64,000 nucleotides of DNA. Source: Fodinibius sp964490705. Its GTDB lineage: Bacteria; Bacteroidota; Rhodothermia; Balneolales; Balneolaceae. Position numbers and translations under genes: made by a program. Each line of letters starts with the position of its first letter. The first letter of the stretch is position 1. The stretch covers positions 14,104-78,103 of the forward strand of contig CAZBCG010000013.1 of NCBI GenBank assembly GCA_964490705.1. Direction: 5' to 3'. A model generated the notes under the pieces. That model saw only the letters and a list, made by a program, of their open reading frames with translations. It made no database searches and was not told the DNA's origin. This document shows, piece by piece, positions 50,574 through 59,256 of the stretch.

Positions 50574-51839
50574 CTATAATTCCTTAAACCAGCTCTTCAT
50601 GCGGTCAGCGATGCGATTCATCACTTTTTCCACGCTGGATCCTTTGGTTGATGACGGAACGATTGCCTGGTTTGCAGGACCGCTGCCCGTCTCGATGGCG
50701 TGCATAACCAAGCCCACGCCCGTGGCATAAATAGGATTTTGAACTTCTTCGATAAGCCCGCCGCTGAGTCCCCGCGGTTTGCCGATTTTGGCATCCATGC
50801 CGAGTACTTCATTGGCAAGGGGACACACGTTTTTGATGAGCGAGCCGCCGCCGCTGAGTACCACTCCGGCACTCAGATTATCGGCATAGCCGCTGCGTTT
50901 TACTTCGATGGCTACAATCTCCAGGATTTCTTCCATGCGCGCCTGGATAATTTTTGCCAGAATACTTTTGGTGATCTCCTTCGGCGGGCGTCCGGCAATG
51001 CCGGGCACCGTAATCGCTTCGTCTTCTTCAATCATATCCACATAGGCTTCGCCGTGTTCACGCTTGAGTTTTTCAGCCTGATCGTCGAGCACACTTAATC
51101 CCACGCGGATGTCGTCCGTCACTTTCTTTCCGGCAATGGCGATTACAGCTGTATGACGGATGGTATTATCCTGGAAGATGGCGACATCTGTTGTCCCGCC
51201 GCCGATATCCACCAGCACAACGCCGGCTTCTTTTTCTTCTTCATCAAGCACGGAATACGAAGAGGCCAGGGGCTCGAGAATGATATCCGCCACTTGGTAG
51301 CCCGCGCGCTCCACGCATCGGTAAATGTTTTTGGCCGCCGAAACCAGCCCGGTAATAATGTGGACTTCCGCTTCCATCCGCATGCCACTCATGCCCACGG
51401 GATCGCTGATGCCATCCTGTCCGTCAACGACAAATTCCTGCGGAATCACGTGAATAATCTGCTGGTCGGTGGGCAGCATGATCTGTTGACAATCTTCGAG
51501 CAGGCGCTCGACGTCATCCACCGTAATTTCGTTGTCGCGGTTATTAATCGTGATGACGCCCTTGCTGCGCATGCTGCGAATATGGTCGCCGGCGATGCCT
51601 ACATTCACCGAATTTACTTCAATGCCCGAAGCCAGCTGGGCCTGTTCTATAGCTGTCTGGATAGCGTTTACCGTTTTATCGATATTGACGACCACGCCAC
51701 GGTTTAGACCGTCGCTCGGTGCTTTACCAACCCCCAGAATGTGGATACGGTCTTGTGGGTCAATCGAGGCTACGATTGCACATACTTTAGTAGTGCCAAT
51801 GTCCAGTCCGACGACAATTCTATCTTCTTGTTCTTCCAT
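50574..51839 (-). CDS. ftsA: Cell division protein FtsA
   Basis: Actin-like membrane tether of FtsZ. The 421 residues have VGLDIGTTKVCAIVA (phosphate 1, 9-23), the SHS2-type 1C insertion (about 90-170), DIGGGTTDVAIF (phosphate 2, near 211), VVLSGGGSLIKN near 326, and an amphipathic C-terminal helix RIADRMKSWFKEL for membrane binding. It lies directly upstream of ftsZ. The gap to ftsQ is occupied by two family E palindromes. Confidence 0.98.
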   Translation of the reverse strand: MEEQEDRIVVGLDIGTTKVCAIVASIDPQDRIHILGVGKAPSDGLNRGVVVNIDKTVNAIQTAIEQAQLASGIEVNSVNVGIAGDHIRSMRSKGVITINNRDNEITVDDVERLLEDCQQIMLPTDQQIIHVIPQEFVVDGQDGISDPVGMSGMRMEAEVHIITGLVSAAKNIYRCVERAGYQVADIILEPLASSYSVLDEEEKEAGVVLVDIGGGTTDVAIFQDNTIRHTAVIAIAGKKVTDDIRVGLSVLDDQAEKLKREHGEAYVDMIEEDEAITVPGIAGRPPKEITKSILAKIIQARMEEILEIVAIEVKRSGYADNLSAGVVLSGGGSLIKNVCPLANEVLGMDAKIGKPRGLSGGLIEEVQNPIYATGVGLVMHAIETGSGPANQAIVPSSTKGSSVEKVMNRIADRMKSWFKEL

Positions 51840-51891
51840 AATGTTATCCGCGTACTGTTATGTGATTGATTTTCATCATATGTAAGATGCT

Positions 51892-51915
51892 GTTACAAGC
51901 GTCCACGCTTGTAAC
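51892..51915. repeat. Family E palindrome, copy 6
   Basis: Arms GTTACA and TGTAAC enclose AGCGTCCACGCT. Located in the ftsA-ftsQ gap. Confidence 0.88.
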
Positions 51916-51918
51916 AAT

Positions 51919-51940
51919 GGATTAGCGTGGACGCTAATCC
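51919..51940. repeat. Family E palindrome, copy 7
   Basis: Arms GGATT and AATCC enclose AGCGTGGACGCT. Adjacent to copy 6, core inverted. Confidence 0.88.
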
Positions 51941-51952
51941 CAGCAGTTATAT

Positions 51953-52702
51953 TTATGTTCCTTTTTCTCGCGTTACAATTTGTCCCTCAAAACGAAGGTC
52001 AACCGATCGCATTGCTTCAATTCCTTTTTGTTTGACCACTTCGCCGTAAAATGCTTCCCAATTGCGAAGCCGGGTATCATAATCACCTTTACCAAAAATG
52101 AGCTTTACGCCATTCTCATTGGTGAGTGCAATAATTCCTTCTTTTTGCGTCCACGCCACTTCGCTGATCGTGGCATTGCTAACGGGATTATTTCGTACAC
52201 TCATCAAAAAGTTTGCGGTGCGTTTGAATGCATCACTATTGAGCGTATCACTCATCGGGCTTGCACTAAATCCATAAAGGATGGGCACATCAACGGTTTT
52301 GCCCAATATTCTGGGAAGTCGAACACCATCCTGATCCACATAAATTTTTGTTGCTCCATCGGCCAACAGTGCCATGGGTTGTCGCTCAGTAATATTGACC
52401 AGCAAGTTGCCGCTGGGTTCTACGCTGATAGCAGCCTGTTTTAGATACGACAGTTGCTCAAACCGGTGCATAATTTCCACAAAATTCACGCTATCGGGAT
52501 TTATACCTGTCGGCACATCCACTTTTTTGAGCTCTTTGGTCGAGGTAAAGTGATTGCCTTCAAAACGCACTTGCTGTACGGTCATGGTTGAACTCCAATA
52601 GAGCCCACCCAGCACGGCCAGCCCGAGAATAAATACAGCCCCGGCAATCCACGGCAGTGGATTTATGCTCTTCTTATCGCTATGTGATTCGTTTTTTGTC
52701 AT
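51953..52702 (-). CDS. ftsQ: Cell division protein FtsQ/DivIB
   Basis: 249 residues: a short cytoplasmic tail, one membrane segment (about 13-31), a POTRA domain (TVQQVRFEGNHFTSTKELKK, near 36-55) and a beta domain with a GVRLP loop and LRNWEAFYGEVVKQKGIEA near the end. It bridges FtsA-side and FtsW/I-side division proteins. Sequence is weakly conserved, as usual, but position between murC and ftsA and the domain layout make the call firm. Confidence 0.93.
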   Translation of the reverse strand: MTKNESHSDKKSINPLPWIAGAVFILGLAVLGGLYWSSTMTVQQVRFEGNHFTSTKELKKVDVPTGINPDSVNFVEIMHRFEQLSYLKQAAISVEPSGNLLVNITERQPMALLADGATKIYVDQDGVRLPRILGKTVDVPILYGFSASPMSDTLNSDAFKRTANFLMSVRNNPVSNATISEVAWTQKEGIIALTNENGVKLIFGKGDYDTRLRNWEAFYGEVVKQKGIEAMRSVDLRFEGQIVTREKGT

Positions 52703-52714
52703 TAATTTTATCTT

Positions 52715-52800
52715 ATGTCATCCTGAACTTGCCGCGTCCCGATTATTCGGGGTTTCAGGATCTATTGTTTGTAGATGCTGAAATAAATTCAGCATGACAT
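52715..52800. repeat. Family A palindromic repeat, copy 8
   Basis: ATGTCATCCTGAACTTG opens, with a CCCGATTATTCGGGG hairpin inserted, then TTTCAGGATCT. The closing half is AGATGCTGAAATAAATTC then AGCATGACAT. It fills the ftsQ-murC gap. Confidence 0.85.
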
Positions 52801-52816
52801 ATTGGCTTTATTCAGG

Positions 52817-54241
52817 TTATTCCAATTTTGTGATTCCTGTTTCGAGTGCTTCGACAAATTCTTCACCATATTTATAAATATCTCCGGCCCCCATGGTGAT
52901 AACCACATCACCGGGTTCAATAATCTCTTTAAGCTGTTCAGGCAGTGCTGTTTTATCTTCTACATAATGCACTTTGCGGTGACCGTATTCTTTGGCTGCA
53001 TCCGCAATAAGTTTGCCGGTCACGCCCTCAATCGGTTCTTCCCGTGAAGGATACACATCAGTAATAACGGCCACTTCGGCATCAAAAAATGAGAGCCCGA
53101 ACTCTTCATATAGTTCTTGGGTTCGCGAATACAAATGCGGCTGAAATACGGCCACAATGCGACGATCTTTCCATCCCTCGCGAGCGGCACTGAGTGTCGC
53201 CTGTACTTCTGTGGGATGGTGTGCATAATCGTCAATTACCATCACGCCATCTTTATCCGCCTTAAGCTGGAAGCGACGGAATACGCCTTGAAATCGCTCC
53301 AGTCCCGATTTTATCTGTTCAAAATTGATGTCCAGTTCGAGTCCCACAGCTACCGCGGCCAAGGCATTTTTCACGTTGTGTTCACCGGGCGCCTTTAACG
53401 TGATCTCTCCGAGCTTTTCGCCTTCATTAATGACAGTAAACGAGCTATTAAAACGATCTACCTCAATATCAATCGCCCGGATCTGGGCTTGGGGTGTCAA
53501 TCCATAAGTGATTGTACGTCTTTCAATTTCTGGAATGATGCTACGCACATTGGGATCATCGAGACACAACGCCACGGCTCCGTAAAACGGCACCTTGTTG
53601 GCAAATTCCACAAACGCATTTTTCACGTCTTCCAGGTTATCATAGATATCCAGATGCTCGGCCTCGATATTGGTAATCACGCCCAGCGAAGGAGTCAGCC
53701 GCAAGAATGTGCGATCAAATTCGTCGGCTTCCACGACGATAATATCACCCTTGCCTACCACGGCATTGGTTTTGGAAAAACTGTGCACTTTACCGCCTAC
53801 CATGATTGTGGGATCAAAGCTGCCATCTTGGATGACATGCCCGATCATGGTTGTGGTGGTCGTTTTACCATGCGTACCGGCTACGCCAACGCCGTATTTC
53901 ATGCGCATGAGTTCAGCCAGCATCTCGGCGCGCTTGATTACGGGAATACCTTTTTCGAGTGCGGCTTTGGTTTCGATGTTTTCATCGGCCTGCACCGCGC
54001 TGGTATATACGACGACATCACAACCCTCGATATTTTTCTCATCGTGACCAATGGCGATATCTGCGCCAAGTTCTTGCAGTCGCTCGATGGTTTCGCCCAT
54101 CTTGGCATCCGAGCCGGAGACGGTATAGCCCTTTTGCAGCAGAATCTCGGCCATGCCGCTCATACCAATCCCGCCGATACCCACCATGTGGATGTGGCGG
54201 GTGCGTCCAAATATGGGCTGTGTTTGAATTTGTTTACTCAT
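52817..54241 (-). CDS. murC: UDP-N-acetylmuramate--L-alanine ligase
   Basis: Adds L-alanine to UDP-MurNAc. The 474 residues have an N-terminal Rossmann part HMVGIGGIGMSGMAEILL (18-35), ATP loop GTHGKTTTTTMIG near 118, EADEFDRTFL near 171, and DDYAHHPTEVQATL near 341 (family HxHHPTE variant). The length is normal. It sits between murG and ftsQ with family A repeats in both gaps. Confidence 0.97.
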   Translation of the reverse strand: MSKQIQTQPIFGRTRHIHMVGIGGIGMSGMAEILLQKGYTVSGSDAKMGETIERLQELGADIAIGHDEKNIEGCDVVVYTSAVQADENIETKAALEKGIPVIKRAEMLAELMRMKYGVGVAGTHGKTTTTTMIGHVIQDGSFDPTIMVGGKVHSFSKTNAVVGKGDIIVVEADEFDRTFLRLTPSLGVITNIEAEHLDIYDNLEDVKNAFVEFANKVPFYGAVALCLDDPNVRSIIPEIERRTITYGLTPQAQIRAIDIEVDRFNSSFTVINEGEKLGEITLKAPGEHNVKNALAAVAVGLELDINFEQIKSGLERFQGVFRRFQLKADKDGVMVIDDYAHHPTEVQATLSAAREGWKDRRIVAVFQPHLYSRTQELYEEFGLSFFDAEVAVITDVYPSREEPIEGVTGKLIADAAKEYGHRKVHYVEDKTALPEQLKEIIEPGDVVITMGAGDIYKYGEEFVEALETGITKLE

Positions 54242-54257
54242 TTGTTGTTTTACTTCT

Positions 54258-54329
54258 GTGTCATGCTGAACTTATTTCAGCATCTATTAGCAGGATCAAT
54301 GAGATCCTGAAATAAGTTCAGCATGACAT
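54258..54329. repeat. Family A palindromic repeat, copy 9
   Basis: TGTCATGCTGAACTTATTTC then AGCATCT, followed by AGATCCTGAAATAAG and TTCAGCATGACAT. It fills the murG-murC gap. Confidence 0.9.
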
Positions 54330-54334
54330 GGGTA

Positions 54335-55495
54335 TTATTTTTTCTGCTGTATCAATTCTAAAATTTCGGTTGCTATGGTTTCGGCGGCTTCGGGTCGCGC
54401 CAGTTTTTTAGCTGCTTCGTTCATGGTTTCCAATTTCTGTTGATTCGTGATAACTTTTTCTACCAATCCGGCCAATGTATCGTTCAGATCTTTATCTTTT
54501 ACCAGTTCTGCGGCCCCTTTCTCTACCATCGATCGCGCATTTTTTGTCTGATGATCGCCCGCAACATTAGATGAGGGCACTAAAATACTGGGCTTGCCGG
54601 TTAGCGCTAGTTCCGAGCAGGAGAGCGCCCCGGCTCGGCTGATCACCAAGTCGGCCACTGCATAGGCAGCGGGCATATCGTGAATAAAATCTTTCAATAG
54701 CAGATGATCATATGCGTTGATATCCAGATCGCGACGCAGCTGATCGTAATACCGCTGACCGCACTGCCAGATAATCTGCAAGTTCATCTCGTTGTGCAGC
54801 CGGTCGATGTTTTGGAGCATCGCTTCATTGATGCTTTTTGCTCCGCCGCTGCCGCCCAATACCAACAGCATTTTTTTGTTGGGATCGAAGCCGAATGATT
54901 CGAATGACTGTTGACGGTCGGCGTTGGTTAATGATTTTCTTGTGGGATTACCGGCTACTTTTGTCTTTTCAATCGGGAAGTAGTGATCGGCATCCTTAAA
55001 GGCCGTAAAAATTTTATCAGCGCTGCGTCCCAAGATGCGATTCGTAACGCCGGGATAGCTGTTTTGTTCCTGAATCACCAGTGGAATGCCTTTCTTGGAG
55101 GCTACCCAGCAAACGGGTCCGGCCGCATATCCGCCGCAGGAGACGACCACATCGGGATTAAATTTTCGGATGATACCGAAGCTTTGAATAATGCTGGTTG
55201 CCAGCTTAATGGGAAACAGCAGGTTTTTGAGCGTCAACCGCCGGTGGAATCCACTGATCCAGATACTGGTGATATCGTAGCCCGCTTTGGGCACGGTCTT
55301 CCACTCCATGTGATTTTTGGTGCCCACGAACAAGATTTCGGTATCGGCATACTTTTCCCGTAGCGCATCGGCAATGGCGATGGCCGGATAGACGTGACCG
55401 CCAGTGCCTCCGGCTGCTATGAGCACATTTACATCGCCCATAGCAGCGGAGTCTGGTCCGTCTTGGGATGATATGTCCTTTGTTGCACTATGCAT
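54335..55495 (-). CDS. murG: UDP-N-acetylglucosamine--N-acetylmuramyl undecaprenol N-acetylglucosamine transferase
   Basis: Makes lipid II from lipid I at the inner membrane face. The 386 residues have VLIAAGGTGGHVYPA (24-38), a QEQNSYPG loop near 142, LVLGGSGGAKSIN near 210, and the C-lobe LVISRAGALSCSELALTGKPSILVP segment near 280. The ATG at 55495 overlaps the ftsW end by 8 bases; a shorter start at 55441 (MGDVNVLIAAGG) would be closer to the family norm. Confidence 0.97.
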   Translation of the reverse strand: MHSATKDISSQDGPDSAAMGDVNVLIAAGGTGGHVYPAIAIADALREKYADTEILFVGTKNHMEWKTVPKAGYDITSIWISGFHRRLTLKNLLFPIKLATSIIQSFGIIRKFNPDVVVSCGGYAAGPVCWVASKKGIPLVIQEQNSYPGVTNRILGRSADKIFTAFKDADHYFPIEKTKVAGNPTRKSLTNADRQQSFESFGFDPNKKMLLVLGGSGGAKSINEAMLQNIDRLHNEMNLQIIWQCGQRYYDQLRRDLDINAYDHLLLKDFIHDMPAAYAVADLVISRAGALSCSELALTGKPSILVPSSNVAGDHQTKNARSMVEKGAAELVKDKDLNDTLAGLVEKVITNQQKLETMNEAAKKLARPEAAETIATEILELIQQKK

Positions 55496-56639
55496 AAAAA
55501 ACTGCTCGCTTCTTCTTGCTGTGTTTCGATATATTCATCAGGATGCCAATCATCAGCCCGGCAAAAAGAATGCTTGTCCCGCCATAACTCACAAATGGCA
55601 TGGGAAGGCCGGTTACGGGCAACAATCCGCTTGCCACTCCGGCATTAATAAATCCGTATAGAACGATCGTGAGAGTACAGCCCACGGCCATAAGCATGCC
55701 GATAATATCGGGGGCGTTTTTTGCAATTTTGCCGATGCCGCGAAACAGAATCACCGTAAATAATATGATGAGCGAGACTGATCCCAGCAGGCCGTATTCC
55801 TCGGCGATGATGGCAAAAATGAAGTCATTGTAGGGAGCCGGCAGAAAATCACGCTGCGTACTTTTACCTATGCCTACGCCAAATATTTCGCCTTGTGCAA
55901 TGGCAATATGGGCTTGTTGCGCCTGGTATCCTTCTTCGATATTAAATTCTTCGCTGTTGATGTCGCTTACTTGGTTGATATACTGGTCGATGCGGCTCTG
56001 TCGCTCAGGCGATTGCCAGATCAACAGTCCGGCACCCATGATGCCGATCAGCATAAGTGTACCCAGCTGTAGTGTGCTGATACGTCCGACGAACATCACG
56101 AGCAGTGATAATCCCATAAGTACTGCTGCACTGCTGAAATCTTCGATGCCAATAAGTCCGCAGGTAATGACCACCCAAAACATGATGGGCAAGAAGGCGC
56201 GCTTGAAATCTTTAATGTATTCCTGTTTTTGATCCAGCAGTACCGAGATATGAATGAGCAGCGCCAGGGATGCAAAAGAGGCCGGCTGGAAGGAAAATCC
56301 ACCAATGCTGAGTGACCGTTTGGCTCCAAATACTTCATTCCCAAATAGCATTACGGCAATGAGCAAAATCCAGCTGATGATTAATCCCAGACGACTGAAT
56401 TTGGCAATCAGATGGTAGTCGATTTTTGAGGCGATGAGCATGGCCAGGAATGCAATGCCCAGCTTGATGGCATGTTCTATCACTAAGCTGCCCGCCGTCG
56501 TATGTTTGGTCTCGGCAAAGTAGGCAATAGAGGAATATACGGCCAGAATCCCGATAATCATCAGGAATATCACCGATATAAGCAGCACGCGATCGCTGCC
56601 CTGCTTCGGCGTATCGATGTCATCTGGGCTGGTGCCCAT
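55488..56639 (-). CDS. ftsW: SEDS peptidoglycan glycosyltransferase FtsW
   Basis: Septal lipid II polymerase partner of FtsI. About 383 residues with ten membrane segments. Typical SEDS features are VYSSIAYF near 35, the large extracellular loop before DFIFAIIAEEYGLLGS near 265, and LPVTGLPMPFVSYGGTS near 345. The frame opens at GTG 56678, but ATG 56639 (MGTSPDDIDTPKQG) gives the more usual short cytoplasmic start. It lies between murD and murG. Confidence 0.95.
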   Translation of the reverse strand: MGTSPDDIDTPKQGSDRVLLISVIFLMIIGILAVYSSIAYFAETKHTTAGSLVIEHAIKLGIAFLAMLIASKIDYHLIAKFSRLGLIISWILLIAVMLFGNEVFGAKRSLSIGGFSFQPASFASLALLIHISVLLDQKQEYIKDFKRAFLPIMFWVVITCGLIGIEDFSSAAVLMGLSLLVMFVGRISTLQLGTLMLIGIMGAGLLIWQSPERQSRIDQYINQVSDINSEEFNIEEGYQAQQAHIAIAQGEIFGVGIGKSTQRDFLPAPYNDFIFAIIAEEYGLLGSVSLIILFTVILFRGIGKIAKNAPDIIGMLMAVGCTLTIVLYGFINAGVASGLLPVTGLPMPFVSYGGTSILFAGLMIGILMNISKHSKKKRAVFYA

Positions 56640-56755
56640 GATGGACGATATGTTTTTATTTGGTGTCGTGTAAATCACTTCGTGATAATTACCAATTGTT
56701 CAAATTACAATGTTCAAAGTCGCTGATATTTGACATTTGTTGCTTGTCATTTAGG

Positions 56756-58123
56756 CTATAGCCTGTTTACTGCTTTTTTGAATTCGTTTCCTCGGTGTTC
56801 ATAATTATCGTACATGTCGAATGATGAGCAGGCGGGACTCAATAGTACTGTTTCGCCGCGCTTTGCTCGTTGTTTCGCCTGACGAACGGCATCATTCATC
56901 GTTTTGGCGGTCTCAAAATGTGGGACCACCGTTTTCAGTTGCTCCTCAATCAGTGGTTGTGCTTCGCCGATAGCGATAATGGTATGTACCTTTTCGCGGA
57001 TCTGATCCACCAGCTCCGAATAATCATTGCCTTTATCGCGTCCGCCCAAAATCAGTGTGAGTGGCACGTTAAAGCTATCCAGGGCATACCACACGGCATT
57101 GATATTCGTGGCTTTACTGTCGTTGATATACTTCACACCGTTGACTTCGCGCACCTGTTCCAGCCGGTGTTCCACACCTTCGAAAGTGCGCAGGCTTTCG
57201 CGAATCACATCATTTTTTATTTCGGAAGCACGAGCAGCCAGAGCCGTAGCCAGGCCATTGTTTAGATTGTGCTTCCCGGAAAGTTGTACATCGCTGATCG
57301 GCATCAGTACCTCTTCTTCTTGGTTAATTTTGAGAATGATTTGTTGATTGCGCACAAAAGCGCTGTCGGTCTCCTCCGGCTCGTTCCGGTTCGAGAAAGC
57401 CAGTAGTTTTGGGGCATCGGCTTTTTTTTTAAGCGATGCTACATGCTCGGCAATCGTGGGATCATCATAATTGTAGATAAACCAGTCATCACTATTTTGA
57501 TTCTCAGTGATTCGAAATTTTGCTGCCGTATATTTCGTAAAATCATCGTCGTAGCGATCAAGGTGATCGGGCGTCAAGTTCAGCAGCAGGCTTATATGTG
57601 GTTTGAACGTATCAATATGATCGAGCTGAAAACTGCTGACTTCGAGCAATGCTTCTTTGTCCGGGCCGGTTTGCTCCACGGCATCCGAAAATGCATGCCC
57701 GATATTGCCGGCCGTCACATGGTTTCGGTCCGCCTTTTTCCACGTGTGATCCAGCCAGTTGGTGACCGTTGTTTTGCCGTTGCTTCCGGTCACAGCCACA
57801 ATGGGACTCTCATTAAACCAGCTGGCAATCTCGATCTCAGAGAAAACTTCTTTGCCGGCGTCCAAATATTGCTGGACAAGCGGTGCTTCCGTAGGTACCC
57901 CGGGACTCAACGCCAAAAAATCGGCACCGAGTGCTTCGTTGGTATGCCCGTTTTCCTCAAAGGGGATACCGCGCTTGTTCAATGTTTCTTTTGTCGAATC
58001 CGCGATAGAACCGTGATCGGTCACGAATACACGCGCCCCTTTTCGCTTGAGCAGCGAAGCGACGGCCAGCCCGCTACGGGCGGCTCCCACAACAACGATA
58101 TGTTTGCCTTGTACTTTGCTCAT
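56756..58123 (-). CDS. murD: UDP-N-acetylmuramoyl-L-alanine--D-glutamate ligase
   Basis: Adds D-glutamate to the peptide stem. The 455 residues have VVVGAARSGLAVASLL (10-25), LALSPGVPTEAPL near 71, ATP loop VTGSNGKTTVTNWL near 110, LLNLTPDHLDRY near 179 and INDSKATNINAVWYAL near 315, with a C-terminal LLSPACSSFDMYDNYEHRG signature. Its start overlaps the mraY stop by 4 bases. A 77-base gap separates it from ftsW at the 3' side, without a recognised repeat. Confidence 0.97.
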   Translation of the reverse strand: MSKVQGKHIVVVGAARSGLAVASLLKRKGARVFVTDHGSIADSTKETLNKRGIPFEENGHTNEALGADFLALSPGVPTEAPLVQQYLDAGKEVFSEIEIASWFNESPIVAVTGSNGKTTVTNWLDHTWKKADRNHVTAGNIGHAFSDAVEQTGPDKEALLEVSSFQLDHIDTFKPHISLLLNLTPDHLDRYDDDFTKYTAAKFRITENQNSDDWFIYNYDDPTIAEHVASLKKKADAPKLLAFSNRNEPEETDSAFVRNQQIILKINQEEEVLMPISDVQLSGKHNLNNGLATALAARASEIKNDVIRESLRTFEGVEHRLEQVREVNGVKYINDSKATNINAVWYALDSFNVPLTLILGGRDKGNDYSELVDQIREKVHTIIAIGEAQPLIEEQLKTVVPHFETAKTMNDAVRQAKQRAKRGETVLLSPACSSFDMYDNYEHRGNEFKKAVNRL

Positions 58124-59256
58124 CGCAGCTTCAGGGTTAAGAGACTTAGAATTCCGAGGAGGACCGCAATAATCCAGAAACGAACAACGATTTTGGATTC
58201 CGGCAGTCCTTTTTTCTCAAAGTGATGGTGGATGGGCGTCATCAGAAAAACGCGTTTGCCCTCACCGTGCTTGCGTCGCGTATATTTGAAATAGGTTGTT
58301 TGGATGATGACTGATACGGTCTCCACGAAAAAGATGCCGCAAATAATCGGTAGTAGCAGTTCCTTGTGCAGCATCAGGGCGATAGCGCCGAACGACCCGC
58401 CCAGGGCCAGCGATCCGGTATCCCCCATAAACACGGAGGCCGGGTGCGTGTTGTACCATAAAAAGCCCATGCAGGCGCCCACTAATGATGCACAGAAAAT
58501 CGTAAGTTCACCCGCGCCGGGCAGGTAGATGATGTTCAGGAAGTCAGAGAAGTCGGTGCGCCCGGAGACGTAAGCAAAAATTCCGAGAATGAGTCCCGCA
58601 ATGGCAGAGGTGCCCGCCGCCAATCCGTCGAGGCCGTCTGTTAAATTGGTGGCGTTACTCACGGCGGTAATCACAAAAATGACCATGGGGATGTAGATAA
58701 TCCAGCCGAGCGTTTCCCCCAGGAATGCGTAATCAATGTTGACGCTCTTTAAAAAGGGTACGGTTGAAAGTGTGTTGAATTCCTGGAAATCGGGCCAAAA
58801 ATAGAGTGTAATGCCCAGCAGCAGTCCAACCGTAATTTGTCCGGCAATTTTAAATTTGCCGCTGAGGCCGGTCTTATCTTTTTTAACTACTTTGATATAA
58901 TCATCCACAAAGCCAACCACGCCCAGCACAAAAGTGACGAGGATGATCATCCAGGTATAGACGCTGTCCATCTTCATCCAGAAGAGGGCGGGGATGAGCA
59001 CCGCCAGCAGAATAATAATACCGCCCATTGTTGGGGTGTGTGCTTTACCCAGATGGGTGTCGAGACCGATATCCTCGCGGATGACTTCGCGCAGCTGCAT
59101 TTTCTCGAGCCACTGGATGATGCGTTTTCCAATCATCACGCTGATAAACAGGGCCATTGCAGCGGCCACGGCAGCACGGGTGGTAATAAATTCAAATGCC
59201 CCGAAGCCCGGCGGCTGATAATTAATTTCGAGCCAGTGTAAGAGTTCGTATAGCAT
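58120..59256 (-). CDS. mraY: Phospho-N-acetylmuramoyl-pentapeptide-transferase
   Basis: Makes lipid I from UDP-MurNAc-pentapeptide and undecaprenyl phosphate. The 378 residues carry ten membrane segments, KAHTPTMGGIIILLAV near 72, the catalytic Asp pair in GFVDDYIKVVKK near 116, NATNLTDGLDGLAAGTSAI near 203, and MTPIHHHFEKKGLPE near 340. It overlaps murE by 1 base and murD by 4 bases, in a tightly coupled run. murF, often between murE and mraY, is absent here. Confidence 0.98.
   Translation of the reverse strand: MLYELLHWLEINYQPPGFGAFEFITTRAAVAAAMALFISVMIGKRIIQWLEKMQLREVIREDIGLDTHLGKAHTPTMGGIIILLAVLIPALFWMKMDSVYTWMIILVTFVLGVVGFVDDYIKVVKKDKTGLSGKFKIAGQITVGLLLGITLYFWPDFQEFNTLSTVPFLKSVNIDYAFLGETLGWIIYIPMVIFVITAVSNATNLTDGLDGLAAGTSAIAGLILGIFAYVSGRTDFSDFLNIIYLPGAGELTIFCASLVGACMGFLWYNTHPASVFMGDTGSLALGGSFGAIALMLHKELLLPIICGIFFVETVSVIIQTTYFKYTRRKHGEGKRVFLMTPIHHHFEKKGLPESKIVVRFWIIAVLLGILSLLTLKLR

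Noticed and set aside
53489..54310. 273-codon frame antisense to murC
   Set aside because: murC is full-length and convincing, and the antisense frame extends into a family A repeat.
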